Source: Photobacterium proteolyticum
GTDB taxonomy: Bacteria > Pseudomonadota > Gammaproteobacteria > Enterobacterales > Vibrionaceae
Reading direction: 5' to 3'
Length of the DNA: 64,000 nucleotides
NCBI RefSeq assembly: GCF_001939735.1
Contig: NZ_MJIL01000096.1
Span: forward strand, 1-64,000
Position 1 is the first letter of the stretch. Each line of letters starts with the position of its first letter. The notes under the pieces are model-generated. The model did not search any database. It was not told the DNA's origin and saw only the letters and a program-made list of their open reading frames with translations. Shown piece by piece: positions 26,938 to 35,369 of the stretch. A program made the position numbers and the translations under genes.

Positions 26938-27645
26938 ATGTATGATACAGAAATGAAGCTAAACCATCAGATTGTTCAATTTGTAGAAACGCAATTGCAT
27001 GAGTTGTTGTCACCTGAAGCAGACCAGGTACCAGCAGTACAGAATCACGAGAATATGCAGGCCGTAATGCTATCTATACTGGCCCAGTACCTGTCCGGGC
27101 TCAAAGCCATCAACTGTCTGTTGGGCAAAGGTTTCGTCGCCCAGACTCGGGGTATTTTCCATACCTTGGGTGATGATTATGAAGATATCATTTTCCTCAG
27201 CCTGCCAAGCCAGGATGGTGAAGTTTCACCTTTGCATCATGAGTACCTGAAGAGTGCTGCGGGTGATGAGTGCCATGGCTGTTATAGCCCCGTCTCACGC
27301 TGTGAAATTCGCAATATGATCAAGCGAGCTAAAAACATCAACCACAATGTTTTCCAGCTTTATCCGAAAAAGCAGGCCCTACAGGTGCTGCGTCCCACTG
27401 GCGGTAAGCCCTGCTCAGTGGATGTTGCCATCGATCTGCACCGTCACTTTGCCTATAAGGCGATTTTGCTAACGGTATTGACGGCCAAAGTTTCCAGTAA
27501 CGTAGAAATCATGCGCGCATGCCTGAACTATCGTGCTCACCTGGAAATGATTGATCCCCGCACTGTTGAGTTTATTGCAGCAGACTCCCCACAGAATCAC
27601 ACGCGTGAAATGGGCGTCGTTCCCCGTTATGCGGCGGCAAGGTAA
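26938..27645 (+). CDS. Hypothetical helical protein, unknown function
   Basis: 235 residues, no signal peptide or convincing membrane segment. It is mostly helical. The middle (FVAQTRGIFHTLGDDYEDIIFLSL, around residues 60-83) faintly resembles DUF5677-type proteins, in which an R-x-x-x-R/H-T-x-x-E pattern recurs, but I am not confident. Four cysteines (DECHGCYS, SRCEIR, KPCSVD) are scattered in the centre and could bind a metal. A 320-bp AT-rich region precedes it, and a short MITE copy follows between it and metC. Function unknown. Confidence 0.7.
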   Translation: MYDTEMKLNHQIVQFVETQLHELLSPEADQVPAVQNHENMQAVMLSILAQYLSGLKAINCLLGKGFVAQTRGIFHTLGDDYEDIIFLSLPSQDGEVSPLHHEYLKSAAGDECHGCYSPVSRCEIRNMIKRAKNINHNVFQLYPKKQALQVLRPTGGKPCSVDVAIDLHRHFAYKAILLTVLTAKVSSNVEIMRACLNYRAHLEMIDPRTVEFIAADSPQNHTREMGVVPRYAAAR

Positions 27646-27691
27646 AGAAACCCGACGGCTACCCAAGCCTTCATCAATTGTGTTAATTTCA

Positions 27692-27743
27692 TATACCCAA
27701 GTATTTCTCGCTGAAACGGCTATCTTGAGGTAGTTTGGGTATA
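27692..27743. repeat. 52-bp short MITE-family copy upstream of metC
   Basis: It begins TATACCCAAG and ends CTATCTTGAGGTAGTTTGGG plus TATA, with the internal TTCTCGCTGAAACG shared with the right end of the 21305 element. It looks like a deletion derivative or a solo end pair. It stops 32 bases before the metC start, so it lies in the metC leader. Confidence 0.8.
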
Positions 27744-27775
27744 GAATGCTTTTGAAAAGGAAATTTGGGTAGATC

Positions 27776-28963
27776 ATGGGAAAGAAAGAGTTAGATACAA
27801 AAATCGTAACGGCTGGGCGCGCCAAGAAGTGGACTCAGCATTTGGTTAATCCGCCAGTGAGCCGAGCTTCGACCATTGTTTTCGATTCTGTTGCAGAGAT
27901 GAAGCATGCGACGGCAAACCGGGCCAATAAAGAACTGTTTTACGGCCGCCGTGGAACCAATACCCACTTTGCCTTTCAAGAAGCCATGGTTGAGTTGGAG
28001 GGTGGAGTAGGTTGTGCACTGTATCCATGTGGTACTGCAGCAATATCAAATGCAATCCTGTCCTTTGTTAAAGCGGGCGACCATATCTTGATGGTTGATG
28101 GGGTGTATGAGCCAACTCGAGATTTCTGCGATAAGATGCTGGATAAAATGGGTGTTGAGACAACCTATTATGATCCTATGATTGGTGAGGGAATCCGGGA
28201 TTTGATCCGCCCAAACACCACTGTACTATTTCTTGAGTCTCCGTGCTCAATCACCATGGAAGTACAGGATGTGCCGACCTTGGCACGCATTGCCCATGAG
28301 CATGATCTTGTCGTGATGCTGGATAACACCTGGGCCTCTCCCATTAACTTCCAGCCTTTTGAGCACGGTGTTGATATTTCGATTCAGGCCGCAACTAAGT
28401 ACATTGTCGGCCACTCTGATGTTATGCTCGGTACGGCTACGGCTAATGAACGCTGCTGGGATCAGCTACGCGAGAGTAGCTACCTGATGGGCCAGTGTAC
28501 GTCTCCTGATGATGTCTACCTTGCAATGCGCGGATTGCGTACGCTAGGTGTCCGCCTGAAACAGCATGAGCAGAATAGCCTGAAAATTGCCAAATGGCTG
28601 GCAGAGCGTGAAGAAGTCGATCATGTCCGCCACCCTGCCTTGGAAAGCTGTGAAGGTCACGAATTCTACCAACGTGACTTCAAAGGTTGTAACGGGCTCT
28701 TTTCGTTGGTGCTGAACCGCGGAAATACCGAGGCGCTAACAGCACTTCTGGACGGGATGGAGCACTTTAGCATGGGGTACTCCTGGGGCGGATTTGAAAG
28801 TCTGATTTTAGCCAATGAGAATATCAACACGATCCGTACCGCCAAGAAAAAAGACTTTGCCGGTCCAATGTTACGCCTGCATATCGGCCTGGAAGACTGT
28901 GGCGATCTAATTCGTGACTTGGAAAAAGGGTTTGAGCGCTTCAATGCCGTGCTGAACAGCTAA
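27776..28963 (+). CDS. metC: Cystathionine beta-lyase
   Basis: 395 residues of the Cys/Met-metabolism PLP family. The PLP lysine is K208 in AATKYIVGHSDVMLG. D183 (MLDNTWASP) pairs with the cofactor, and YGRRGTNTH near residue 56 supplies the phosphate-binding tyrosine and arginine. The pattern ESPCSITMEVQDVP and the closing GYSWGGFESL are typical of MetC. It splits cystathionine to homocysteine, pyruvate and ammonia in methionine synthesis. It is a single gene with a terminator. No MetJ box was recognised in the short upstream region, which is partly occupied by the repeat. Confidence 0.92.
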   Translation: MGKKELDTKIVTAGRAKKWTQHLVNPPVSRASTIVFDSVAEMKHATANRANKELFYGRRGTNTHFAFQEAMVELEGGVGCALYPCGTAAISNAILSFVKAGDHILMVDGVYEPTRDFCDKMLDKMGVETTYYDPMIGEGIRDLIRPNTTVLFLESPCSITMEVQDVPTLARIAHEHDLVVMLDNTWASPINFQPFEHGVDISIQAATKYIVGHSDVMLGTATANERCWDQLRESSYLMGQCTSPDDVYLAMRGLRTLGVRLKQHEQNSLKIAKWLAEREEVDHVRHPALESCEGHEFYQRDFKGCNGLFSLVLNRGNTEALTALLDGMEHFSMGYSWGGFESLILANENINTIRTAKKKDFAGPMLRLHIGLEDCGDLIRDLEKGFERFNAVLNS

Positions 28964-28992
28964 TGCTGTTCGGGTAACTAAGGTATATCAGA

Positions 28993-29012
28993 CAGGCCGT
29001 TTTTGCGGCCTG
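28993..29012. terminator. Terminator between metC and the HD-domain gene
   Basis: Stem CAGGCCG/CGGCCTG with a 6-base T-rich loop, followed by TTTGTGTTT. The two genes converge on it. Confidence 0.75.
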
Positions 29013-29035
29013 TTTGTGTTTAGAAAAGGGGCGTT

Positions 29036-29680
29036 TTATTGTTCGATTTCATTTTGAAGCTGGGCTAAAAACCCTTTCATGTAAGCCGTTCGTTTGTGCG
29101 CTTCTTTTCTTCCTGCTTCCGTGTTCATTGTATTTTCCAGCTTGAATAGCTTGTTATAGAAATGGTCGACACAGAATGCCCGGTCATTGTACTCGCGCTG
29201 CTGACAAAACGGGTCGTCATCGGAGTAAAGGCGGGCATTGAATGTGTTGCTAACCTGGATACAGCGTGCGATGCCAATGGCACCGAGGGCATCAATGCGA
29301 TCGGCATCCTGAACGATCGCTGCTTCTATTGTTCGGGGGACGATATTGGCGCTGTAGCTATGGGCTTCAATGGCATGTGTGATTTCATCAAAGAAGATAT
29401 CCGGATAGTTTATCTCCGCCAAGACTCGGATTGCTCCAATGCCGGCAAGTTTAGAGCTGTTGTGGCGCTCAGGGTGGTTTTTGGGCAGAGATATGCAATC
29501 ATGAAGCCAGGCTGCCGGGATAACCACTTCTGGTTTGGCATTTTCGGCGATGGCGAAAGACTTTGCTGCCGCTACAACACGTTCAATATGGCTGAGATCA
29601 TGGGCCGGATCAGTGGTCATTTGTTGTACAACAAAGTCTCTTAGTTGGTGTTCGAATTGTTCGAGTTGTAGTTCAGTCAC
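29036..29680 (-). CDS. HD-domain phosphohydrolase (YedJ-like)
   Basis: 214 residues. HD-superfamily metal ligands are visible in order: H in HDLSHIERV (residue about 27-31), the HD pair in AAWLHDC (about 59-60), and the distal aspartate in QDADRIDALG (about 123-126). The extra H in IEAHSYS is also common in this group. E. coli YedJ has the same layout. Members cleave phosphate esters of nucleotides or related metabolites; the substrate is unknown. The upstream gap holds a degenerate MITE copy. Confidence 0.85.
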   Translation of the reverse strand: MTELQLEQFEHQLRDFVVQQMTTDPAHDLSHIERVVAAAKSFAIAENAKPEVVIPAAWLHDCISLPKNHPERHNSSKLAGIGAIRVLAEINYPDIFFDEITHAIEAHSYSANIVPRTIEAAIVQDADRIDALGAIGIARCIQVSNTFNARLYSDDDPFCQQREYNDRAFCVDHFYNKLFKLENTMNTEAGRKEAHKRTAYMKGFLAQLQNEIEQ

Positions 29681-29734
29681 AGCGATAACCTTAAATGATT
29701 CAATACGAGCTCAAGTCTTTGTCTAGACTAATGT

Positions 29735-29799
29735 TATACCCAAACTACTTCAACATGCAGATTCAGAGTGAGACCAGCATCTTGGGGTTGCTTTTGTAT
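29735..29799. repeat. Degenerate MITE-family copy
   Basis: TATACCCAAACTACTTCAACATGCAG followed by TTCAGAGTGAGACCAGCATCTTGGGG closely follows the left end of the 21305 element and then jumps to a decayed right end. It ends about 28 bases before the lipoprotein gene at 29828. Confidence 0.75.
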
Positions 29800-29827
29800 T
29801 AGGCGGATGTAAGGAGCCAGAATCACC

Positions 29828-30163
29828 ATGAACTATAAACTGACGGTAATCGCAATAGTGGCACTTGGCGTAATGGGGTGTAGCAGTTCGGAGGTTGAGA
29901 ATTACCAGCTGTTTCCTGATGAGTATGTCAGTAATGTCGAGTATGACAGTATTTATCATTACGGTTATAACCAAGGCTGCGAGAGTGCATTGAATTTAAA
30001 AGGTCAGCCTGACATGGATTACCTGAAAGACATTACGCTAGGTAACAGCGATACGCGGTTTAACGAAGGTTGGGATGATGGTAACGCGGCTTGTAAGGAT
30101 GGTGTCCGAAGAATAATGCCAACGTCGAAGCTCTCAGGGGTACCGGCAGAGATTACTTACTAA
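29828..30163 (+). CDS. Small lipoprotein of unknown function
   Basis: 111 residues. The lipobox GVMGC places the lipidated cysteine at about residue 18, followed by SSSEVEN, which gives no inner-membrane retention aspartate, so the outer membrane is likely. The mature part is acidic and tyrosine-rich (NVEYDSIYHYGYNQGCESA) with a second half NEGWDDGNAACKDGV; its two remaining cysteines could form a disulfide. I do not recognise the family. The gene has a good terminator and a MITE remnant just upstream, which may carry or displace its promoter. Confidence 0.75.
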   Translation: MNYKLTVIAIVALGVMGCSSSEVENYQLFPDEYVSNVEYDSIYHYGYNQGCESALNLKGQPDMDYLKDITLGNSDTRFNEGWDDGNAACKDGVRRIMPTSKLSGVPAEITY

Positions 30164-30201
30164 TTTTGGGCGGCGCTATTCTTAGCTGAGAATAAAGAAA
30201 A

Positions 30202-30225
30202 AAACAGACCCTAAGGTCTGTTTTT
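30202..30225 (+). terminator. Terminator after the lipoprotein gene
   Basis: Perfect 9-bp stem AAACAGACC/GGTCTGTTT with a CTAA loop and a T-run. Confidence 0.9.
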
Positions 30226-30309
30226 ATTCTGCTCAATATTACTATCGGAAATGAAGAAATAAACCTAGCCTGATTTTTTTCTTAATCATTGTTGATACCG
30301 ATATTTATA

Positions 30310-30612
30310 TTATGCAACTGATGCTTGCGCAGCAGTAGGTCTTGTCAGTGAGTGTACTTGGCCTTCACGGAATGCGACAGGAACAACCGCATGAACCTCT
30401 GGAAGCAGCAAGTATGCATCATCATTTGCATCATTATTCATTTTAACAACGATTTGAAGATGCTGATCCAGTGCTTTGTAGAGGTTTGGTTTATGTTGCT
30501 TATTACCTTGATTGCCAAACTGACTATAATGACCTTTACTGGAATATACCCAGATATTGAAAGGGTCATCGCCCCTTTCAAGTTGCTCGATAAAATCGGC
30601 GATATGTCTCAT
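30310..30612 (-). CDS. Hypothetical small protein
   Basis: 100 residues from ATG 30612, chosen because AAAGGA lies 6 bases upstream; an upstream in-frame ATG at 30636 lacks a site. It starts MRHIADFIEQLERGDDPFNIWVYSSKG and has a mixed alpha/beta look, with no signal peptide, membrane segment or known motif. The C-terminus is polar. It is a single gene, followed downstream by the lipoprotein terminator of the opposite strand. Function unknown. Confidence 0.6.
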   Translation of the reverse strand: MRHIADFIEQLERGDDPFNIWVYSSKGHYSQFGNQGNKQHKPNLYKALDQHLQIVVKMNNDANDDAYLLLPEVHAVVPVAFREGQVHSLTRPTAAQASVA

Positions 30613-31063
30613 AAAAGTCCTTTTTGTCAATATCAATATCTTTGTATTGATGTGTCTATTATGGGAGGAAGACAGGATTTTTCAATTTGAATTCAGTAGC
30701 TTTATTCGAGTAATGTGATCTTTGTAGTGTTTTAAATGAAAACGACTAAGCACAAATATTCCATTTCCTACCTTCAGTGACGAACCACAAATAAAACAAT
30801 ACACAAATATACCAAATAGCAATATAGATAAATTGTGATTAAGTATTAAGATCTATCATTTAAATATATTTATTAATATCAAAAGATCGCTTTTAGATAT
30901 TAATCTTTTGCGCTATTAAACTAAGTGCTTATTAGTTTGGTATGCAATTTGTTGCCAGTTATATTAGGAGATAATTTGTCATTAATGAAATATAAAAGTG
31001 AATTAACAATAATTGGTGGGAAATTTGACGCTGAATATAATTGCGTCAATTATTCGACTATTT
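30613..31063. other. 451-bp AT-rich gap
   Basis: Very AT-rich, particularly 30780-31060. I see no credible gene, repeat or hairpin with a T-run. It must hold the promoter of the gene ending at 30310. Confidence 0.4.
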
Positions 31064-31252
31064 TTATGCTTTATTCGGTCTTAAAATAATAATTGGCTGA
31101 GGACTAGGCATCATATCCATCGTCCGATATAACTCCATATGCTGTTGACGAAATTGTCGGGCTGAATCGTCGTCGTAAGCGGGGATAGTTGATGTGGTTG
31201 TGCAACCAGTTAGATATAAAACCATAATTACAGTGACCAATGATTTACACAT
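31064..31252 (-). CDS. Short lipoprotein
   Basis: 62 residues with a clear lipobox, LTGC, at residue 17 after a hydrophobic stretch, then a threonine-rich linker and a polar tail (QFRQQHMELYRTMDMMPS) ending in a short hydrophobic-proline segment. The ribosome binding site is weak. Small lipoproteins of this kind are often missed and usually unknown in function. The 217 bases up to the CDF gene contain only a CAGTTAC/GTAACTG hairpin at 31340-31365. Confidence 0.6.
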   Translation of the reverse strand: MCKSLVTVIMVLYLTGCTTTSTIPAYDDDSARQFRQQHMELYRTMDMMPSPQPIIILRPNKA

Positions 31253-31496
31253 AGCTGAAACTCATTGAATTAGCGCTATCAGACAAGAAAATCGCCAGAT
31301 TAGCCGGAACGGCTGGAAGGACTTAGATGCAGGTAGTGCCAGTTACGTTAAGTTAAGTGTAACTGACAGAATAAAATGCTGATAAGGACTGGGTTGCGTA
31401 CCCAAAGCCAATGCCTTGATGCCAGCTGCCAATATTGTTCATGATTCGATCAAAATTCAGGTATCATAATTGGCTGTTTCAAAACGAGATAAAGTC

Positions 31497-32420
31497 ATGT
31501 CAGAGACTCCGGTAAAAGTTATTCAGAAGGCCACATGGGTTGGCTCGATTGCTAACGTTGGCTTGGCCGTATTGAAAATAACGGTGGGTAAGTTAACAGG
31601 TAGTCAGGCGCTGGTGGCGGATGGTGTCCATAGTTTTTCGGATCTGGTTACCGACACCGCTATCCTTATCGGTTCCCGATACTGGACGGCTCCGGCGGAT
31701 AAAGGCCATCCGTATGGACATGGCCGCTTTGAAACGTTAACAAATATTTTTATTGGTGTTCTACTGGCTTTTGTCGGCCTGGGAATAGGCTGGGATTCGA
31801 TTAGCTCATTGGGCCATGATTCAACCACCAAGCCGGGAATGCTGGCATTTGTTGCCGCGTTGACTTCCATCTTGGTCAAAGAAGTTCTGTATCGCTGGAC
31901 GCTCATCCAAGCCAAAAGAATTAATAGCCGGGCCTTGCACGCCAATGCATGGCACCATCGCTCCGATGCACTTAGTTCGCTGCCGGTTGCTGTGGCTGTA
32001 ATTGCTAATCTTTTTTTCCCGGATCTGCATTATCTGGATCAGGTGGCGGCACTGATTGTGACAGCGATGATCTTGAAAGCAGCCTTTGAGATACTTTGGC
32101 CGGCATTGCTGGAACTGACTGAGGCTGAAGCCGATAACGAGCTAGAAGATAAGATTCAGAGTTATGCCGAGTCTGATCCCGATATTCGTGAAGTGCATGC
32201 GATTCGAAGCCGTCGTACGGGAAGTACGATTTTGCTGGATTTTCACCTGTTGGTGGATCCATCCATGAGTGTTGATCATGCTCATACGATTAGCGAGAAC
32301 TTCAAGTCACATATCCTCAAGCAAATCGATGAGGTTGTTGATGTGATTATTCATATCGAGCCTTATACCTGTGCTGAGCGGGTGATTAATCCCTGCTGTG
32401 AAGACAAGCAATGTGATTAA
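31497..32420 (+). CDS. Cation diffusion facilitator (FieF/CzcD-like) metal efflux protein
   Basis: 307 residues from ATG 31497; an in-frame TTG at 31470 would add nine residues. There are six membrane helices. The metal-site motifs are DGVHSFSD in helix 2 and HANAWHHRSDALSS in helix 5, both of the HxxxD/DxxxD class that moves Zn(II), Fe(II) or similar ions in exchange for protons. The C-terminal cytoplasmic domain (about 205-290) keeps the conserved DFHLLVDPSMSVDHAH metal-sensing segment. The last 16 residues add four cysteines (CAERVINPCCEDKQCD), an extension not usual in FieF. Confidence 0.9.
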   Translation: MSETPVKVIQKATWVGSIANVGLAVLKITVGKLTGSQALVADGVHSFSDLVTDTAILIGSRYWTAPADKGHPYGHGRFETLTNIFIGVLLAFVGLGIGWDSISSLGHDSTTKPGMLAFVAALTSILVKEVLYRWTLIQAKRINSRALHANAWHHRSDALSSLPVAVAVIANLFFPDLHYLDQVAALIVTAMILKAAFEILWPALLELTEAEADNELEDKIQSYAESDPDIREVHAIRSRRTGSTILLDFHLLVDPSMSVDHAHTISENFKSHILKQIDEVVDVIIHIEPYTCAERVINPCCEDKQCD

Positions 32421-32464
32421 ACCGGCAGCTCCCGTCTCGAGGAGCGAAGATACGTACAGAGATA

Positions 32465-32492
32465 AACACCTGCAACCAGCAGGTGTTTTTTT
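32465..32492 (+). terminator. Terminator after the CDF transporter
   Basis: Perfect 9-bp stem AACACCTGC/GCAGGTGTT, AACCA loop, then seven T residues. Confidence 0.92.
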
Positions 32493-32638
32493 ATTGGGCC
32501 AATAGTATTTTTTTATGATTGTCTCAACTTTGAGATAGCGTCCTAACGCTGACCTTCACTAGGCTTTTAACTTAGTTACTTATCAATTTCTCACCTGAGA
32601 GTTTCGGGGGAGGATGTCGGTTTCGATGAGGGTAGGTT

Positions 32639-33025
32639 ATGCCATTAGTAAGAATCAAATCATTGCCGTTTGATCATGAAGTTCCTGTGCCACAGGTTAT
32701 TAGTGCGCTGTCCCAGGCAATTTCTGATGCAGCCAACATTGAGCAGCAGCATATCATGGTGACTTGGGAGTACCTTGCCCAATCACATTATTCCCACCAT
32801 GGGCAAGTTGCAGCCAACCAGCCGATTAATACACACCCTTTGCTGATTGATTTGATTGCGCCTAATTTTAACACCGAAAAGCAGATAGCATCGATGCTTG
32901 AACTGATCGCACATACCATAGCCGAGCAGGTTCCAATCGCTAAAAACAACATTTTCATTAACTTTACACCAGCCTATAGCGATGGGGTTTATGATGAAGG
33001 GCACATTGTTGAGTGGGATATGTAG
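32639..33025 (+). CDS. Tautomerase-superfamily-like protein
   Basis: 128 residues. Met is followed directly by Pro (MPLVRIKSL), which after Met removal would leave the N-terminal catalytic proline of the tautomerase/MIF superfamily. The first strand, the following helix (PQVISALSQAISDAANIEQQH) and the strand IMVTWEYL follow the beta-alpha-beta order of that fold, and a second half (LLIDLIAPNF, ASMLELIAHTIAEQV, NIFINFTPA) repeats it, so the protein is a two-module form. Substrate unknown. It is a single gene between terminators. Confidence 0.65.
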   Translation: MPLVRIKSLPFDHEVPVPQVISALSQAISDAANIEQQHIMVTWEYLAQSHYSHHGQVAANQPINTHPLLIDLIAPNFNTEKQIASMLELIAHTIAEQVPIAKNNIFINFTPAYSDGVYDEGHIVEWDM

Positions 33026-33090
33026 CTTTTCTCAATCGCGAAAAGAGTGAATCATAGGCAAGAAGCCTGATCTGGCACACAGAATGAAAA

Positions 33091-33119
33091 AAAGTCAGCT
33101 ATTTATTGGCTGACTTTTT
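33091..33119. terminator. Bidirectional terminator
   Basis: Stem AAAGTCAGC/GCTGACTTT with a 9-base loop, A-run before and T-run after. It ends the tautomerase-like gene and could also end a minus-strand transcript. Confidence 0.85.
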
Positions 33120-33158
33120 CAGTTTATGGCCTGAGTAATTATGTAGTTTGAGTTTGGA

Positions 33159-33392
33159 TTACCGAGGCTTAACAGGGCCAGAATAAGTGGCAAATAGGAT
33201 TAAACCGCCTGAGTGCTGGTACTTGTAGTCGTGGCCTGGATATTGACGCTGAAGCCGTGGAATCAAGCGAATTGAATAGTCATGCTCAGTTTTGGTGTTT
33301 ATATCTAATGATTCTATTATAGCTGGCGGTTTGTACCACACTTGTTGTGATTGTAAATGCTTTGTTATCTTTAAGGGGTGGTACACAAACAT
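33159..33392 (-). CDS. Possible small hypothetical protein
   Basis: 77 residues reading MFVYHPLKITKH at the start and ending with ILFATYSGPVKPR. Composition is protein-like in the middle (TEHDYSIRLIPRLQRQYPGHDYKY), and it ends close to a bidirectional terminator, which favours a real gene. Against it, the start has no clear ribosome binding site and overlaps the astB leader. The true start may be internal. No family recognised. Confidence 0.35.
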   Translation of the reverse strand: MFVYHPLKITKHLQSQQVWYKPPAIIESLDINTKTEHDYSIRLIPRLQRQYPGHDYKYQHSGGLILFATYSGPVKPR

Positions 33393-33401
33393 GGAATGTC
33401 T

Positions 33402-34736
33402 ATGAAAGCACTTGAAGCAAATTTCGATGGGTTGGTAGGGCCAACCCATAACTACAGCGGGTTGTCGTTTGGTAATGTCGCTTCGGCTAAAAACCAGGCT
33501 GCACCGTCGAACCCCAAACAGGCCGCTAAACAGGGGCTGGAAAAAATGAAAGCCCTGTCTGACATGGGGATGATTCAAGGGGTGCTGGCACCACAGGAAC
33601 GCCCGGACGTAAAGACTCTACGTCAGCTTGGCTTTACCGGTAGTGATAAAGCGGTGATTGAGCAGGCGGCGAAACAGGCACCGAAGGTGCTTGCTGCCTG
33701 TTGTTCGGCTTCAAGTATGTGGACGGCCAATGCGGCAACGGTATCGCCCTCGGCGGATACGGCAGACGGCAAGATTCATTTTACGCCAGCCAACTTAACC
33801 AATAAGTTTCACCGTTCTATTGAACATGAAGTGACTGGACGGATCTTGAAAGCAACATTTTCCTCGCCTGAGCATTTTGTCCACCATTCTGCCTTGCCTG
33901 CAGTCGAGCATTTTGGCGATGAAGGTGCAGCGAACCATACTCGCTTTTGTCATCAGTACAACGAGCGGGGTGTTGAGTTTTTTGTATATGGCCGCCACGC
34001 CTTTGACAGCCGCCACCCAGCACCGGTGAAGTTCCCGGCACGACACACTTTTGAAGCCTGCGAGGCAGTAGCACGACTGCACCAGCTTGAGGGTGATGAC
34101 GTGGTGATTGCCCAGCAAAATCCGGCTGTGATTGATCAGGGCGTTTTTCATAACGATGTTATTGCGGTAGGCAACAAGGATATTTTGTTTTGTCATGAGC
34201 AGGCTTTTTTGAATCAGCAAGCGGTATATGACGAGCTTACCCAGAAAATGTCAGGCAACTTTAATATCATTGAAGTGCCGACCAGTGCCGTGTCAGTAGA
34301 TGATGCCGTAACCAGCTATCTGTTTAATTCGCAGTTACTTGCCTTGCCATCAGGCGAAACCCTGCTGGTACTCCCTGAAGAGTGTCGCAATAACCCCAAT
34401 GTCTGGGCGTACATTGAGCAGATGTTGGCGCAAAAACGTGGTATCGACAGGGTTCAGATTTTCGATTTGAAACAAAGTATGGCCAACGGCGGCGGTCCGG
34501 CATGCTTGCGTTTGCGTGTCGTGCTGAACGAGCAAGAACTACAGGCAGTGAATCCGTCTACCTTGATGAATGAGACCTTGTTCAACCGCCTCAACCAGTG
34601 GGTAGAGACACATTACCGCGATAGCCTGGTTGAAGCAGATCTCGCTGATCCGCAACTACTTGATGAATCCCGTACCGCACTAGACGAACTAACGCAAATC
34701 CTCTCGCTTGGTGCCGTTTATCCATTTCAGCGATAA
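33402..34736 (+). CDS. astB: N-succinylarginine dihydrolase
   Basis: 444 residues from ATG 33402 (E. coli AstB has 447). It starts MKALEANFDGLVGPTHNYSGLSFGN, very close to the E. coli N-terminus. Catalytic residues are in place: E174 (DEGAANH), H250 (GVFHNDV) and C368 (GGGPACLRLRV). The enzyme removes two ammonia molecules and CO2 from N2-succinylarginine, the second step of the AST arginine-degradation pathway. The other ast genes are not adjacent. GTG 33378 and ATG 33396 are longer in-frame starts; the GGA 6 bases upstream favours 33402. A terminator-like hairpin follows. Confidence 0.93.
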   Translation: MKALEANFDGLVGPTHNYSGLSFGNVASAKNQAAPSNPKQAAKQGLEKMKALSDMGMIQGVLAPQERPDVKTLRQLGFTGSDKAVIEQAAKQAPKVLAACCSASSMWTANAATVSPSADTADGKIHFTPANLTNKFHRSIEHEVTGRILKATFSSPEHFVHHSALPAVEHFGDEGAANHTRFCHQYNERGVEFFVYGRHAFDSRHPAPVKFPARHTFEACEAVARLHQLEGDDVVIAQQNPAVIDQGVFHNDVIAVGNKDILFCHEQAFLNQQAVYDELTQKMSGNFNIIEVPTSAVSVDDAVTSYLFNSQLLALPSGETLLVLPEECRNNPNVWAYIEQMLAQKRGIDRVQIFDLKQSMANGGGPACLRLRVVLNEQELQAVNPSTLMNETLFNRLNQWVETHYRDSLVEADLADPQLLDESRTALDELTQILSLGAVYPFQR

Positions 34737-34748
34737 CCTATCCCAAAT

Positions 34749-34770
34749 AAGCGGTACACATGTACCGCTT
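34749..34770. terminator. Terminator-like hairpin after astB
   Basis: Perfect 9-bp stem AAGCGGTAC/GTACCGCTT with an ACAT loop; the T-run is poor. The following 230 bp to 35000 are AT-rich, without a gene. Confidence 0.6.
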
Positions 34771-35000
34771 AGACTTAACCAATATCGGTGTCTTTATTGC
34801 CAATACACTGATGTCTTACTATCTGATAAAAAAAGCAATATCTCAATTAAGAGATCTGCCAGGTTGCTATTTTTATTGCAAAATCAATCGTGTATTGCAA
34901 TCCTGATATAATACCAATCTTAAACTTTTGATTTTATTAAAAATATAGGTTGGCACGAGTTCTGATTTCCTGTTCCTGATTGTGAATTTGGAGGTAGGGA

Positions 35001-35369
35001 ATGAAAAAAGCACTTGTGGCAACTCTCGGTATCATATTGGCTGGCTGTGGTTCGGAATCTTCACCGTCCATATCTGGCTCAACAGAAAGTACCCGTCTTA
35101 GTGATAATATTGCACCGCCTAATGCTCGGTTTGAGCAATATCGGATCAGTGCGTTTGAGCTGGATCCTAGCCAATTCGCGCTAGCGGGAAATAGGGTGTT
35201 TCTTAAAGTCTATTCATCTACAGGCAATGTACTTTTTTTAGGCCAGATAGATAAGCAGAAACCTGTTTCGCTCCCGCTTTCACTGCCAAATAGTGAGGGG
35301 GGCATAAAGTTTGATCTGTTTAGCGACTTAGATGGCGACAATAGTATTTCAAGGGAGAAGCAGCTATGA
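35001..35369 (+). CDS. Lipoprotein coupled to the LruC-domain protein
   Basis: 122 residues. The lipobox ILAGC sets the lipidated cysteine at residue 16. A Ser/Gly-rich linker follows, and then a small beta-type domain (RVFLKVYSSTGNVLFLGQID, FDLFSDLDGDNSIS). The DLDGDNSIS segment resembles an EF-hand or dockerin calcium loop. The stop overlaps the next start (ATGA), so this protein and the LruC protein are made together and may act as an anchored pair at the outer membrane. I know no family name for it. Confidence 0.75.
   Translation: MKKALVATLGIILAGCGSESSPSISGSTESTRLSDNIAPPNARFEQYRISAFELDPSQFALAGNRVFLKVYSSTGNVLFLGQIDKQKPVSLPLSLPNSEGGIKFDLFSDLDGDNSISREKQL

Noticed and set aside
30310..30636. 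Longer start at 30636 for the small hypothetical gene
   Set aside because: The ATG at 30612 has AAAGGA at the correct distance; the upstream one has none.
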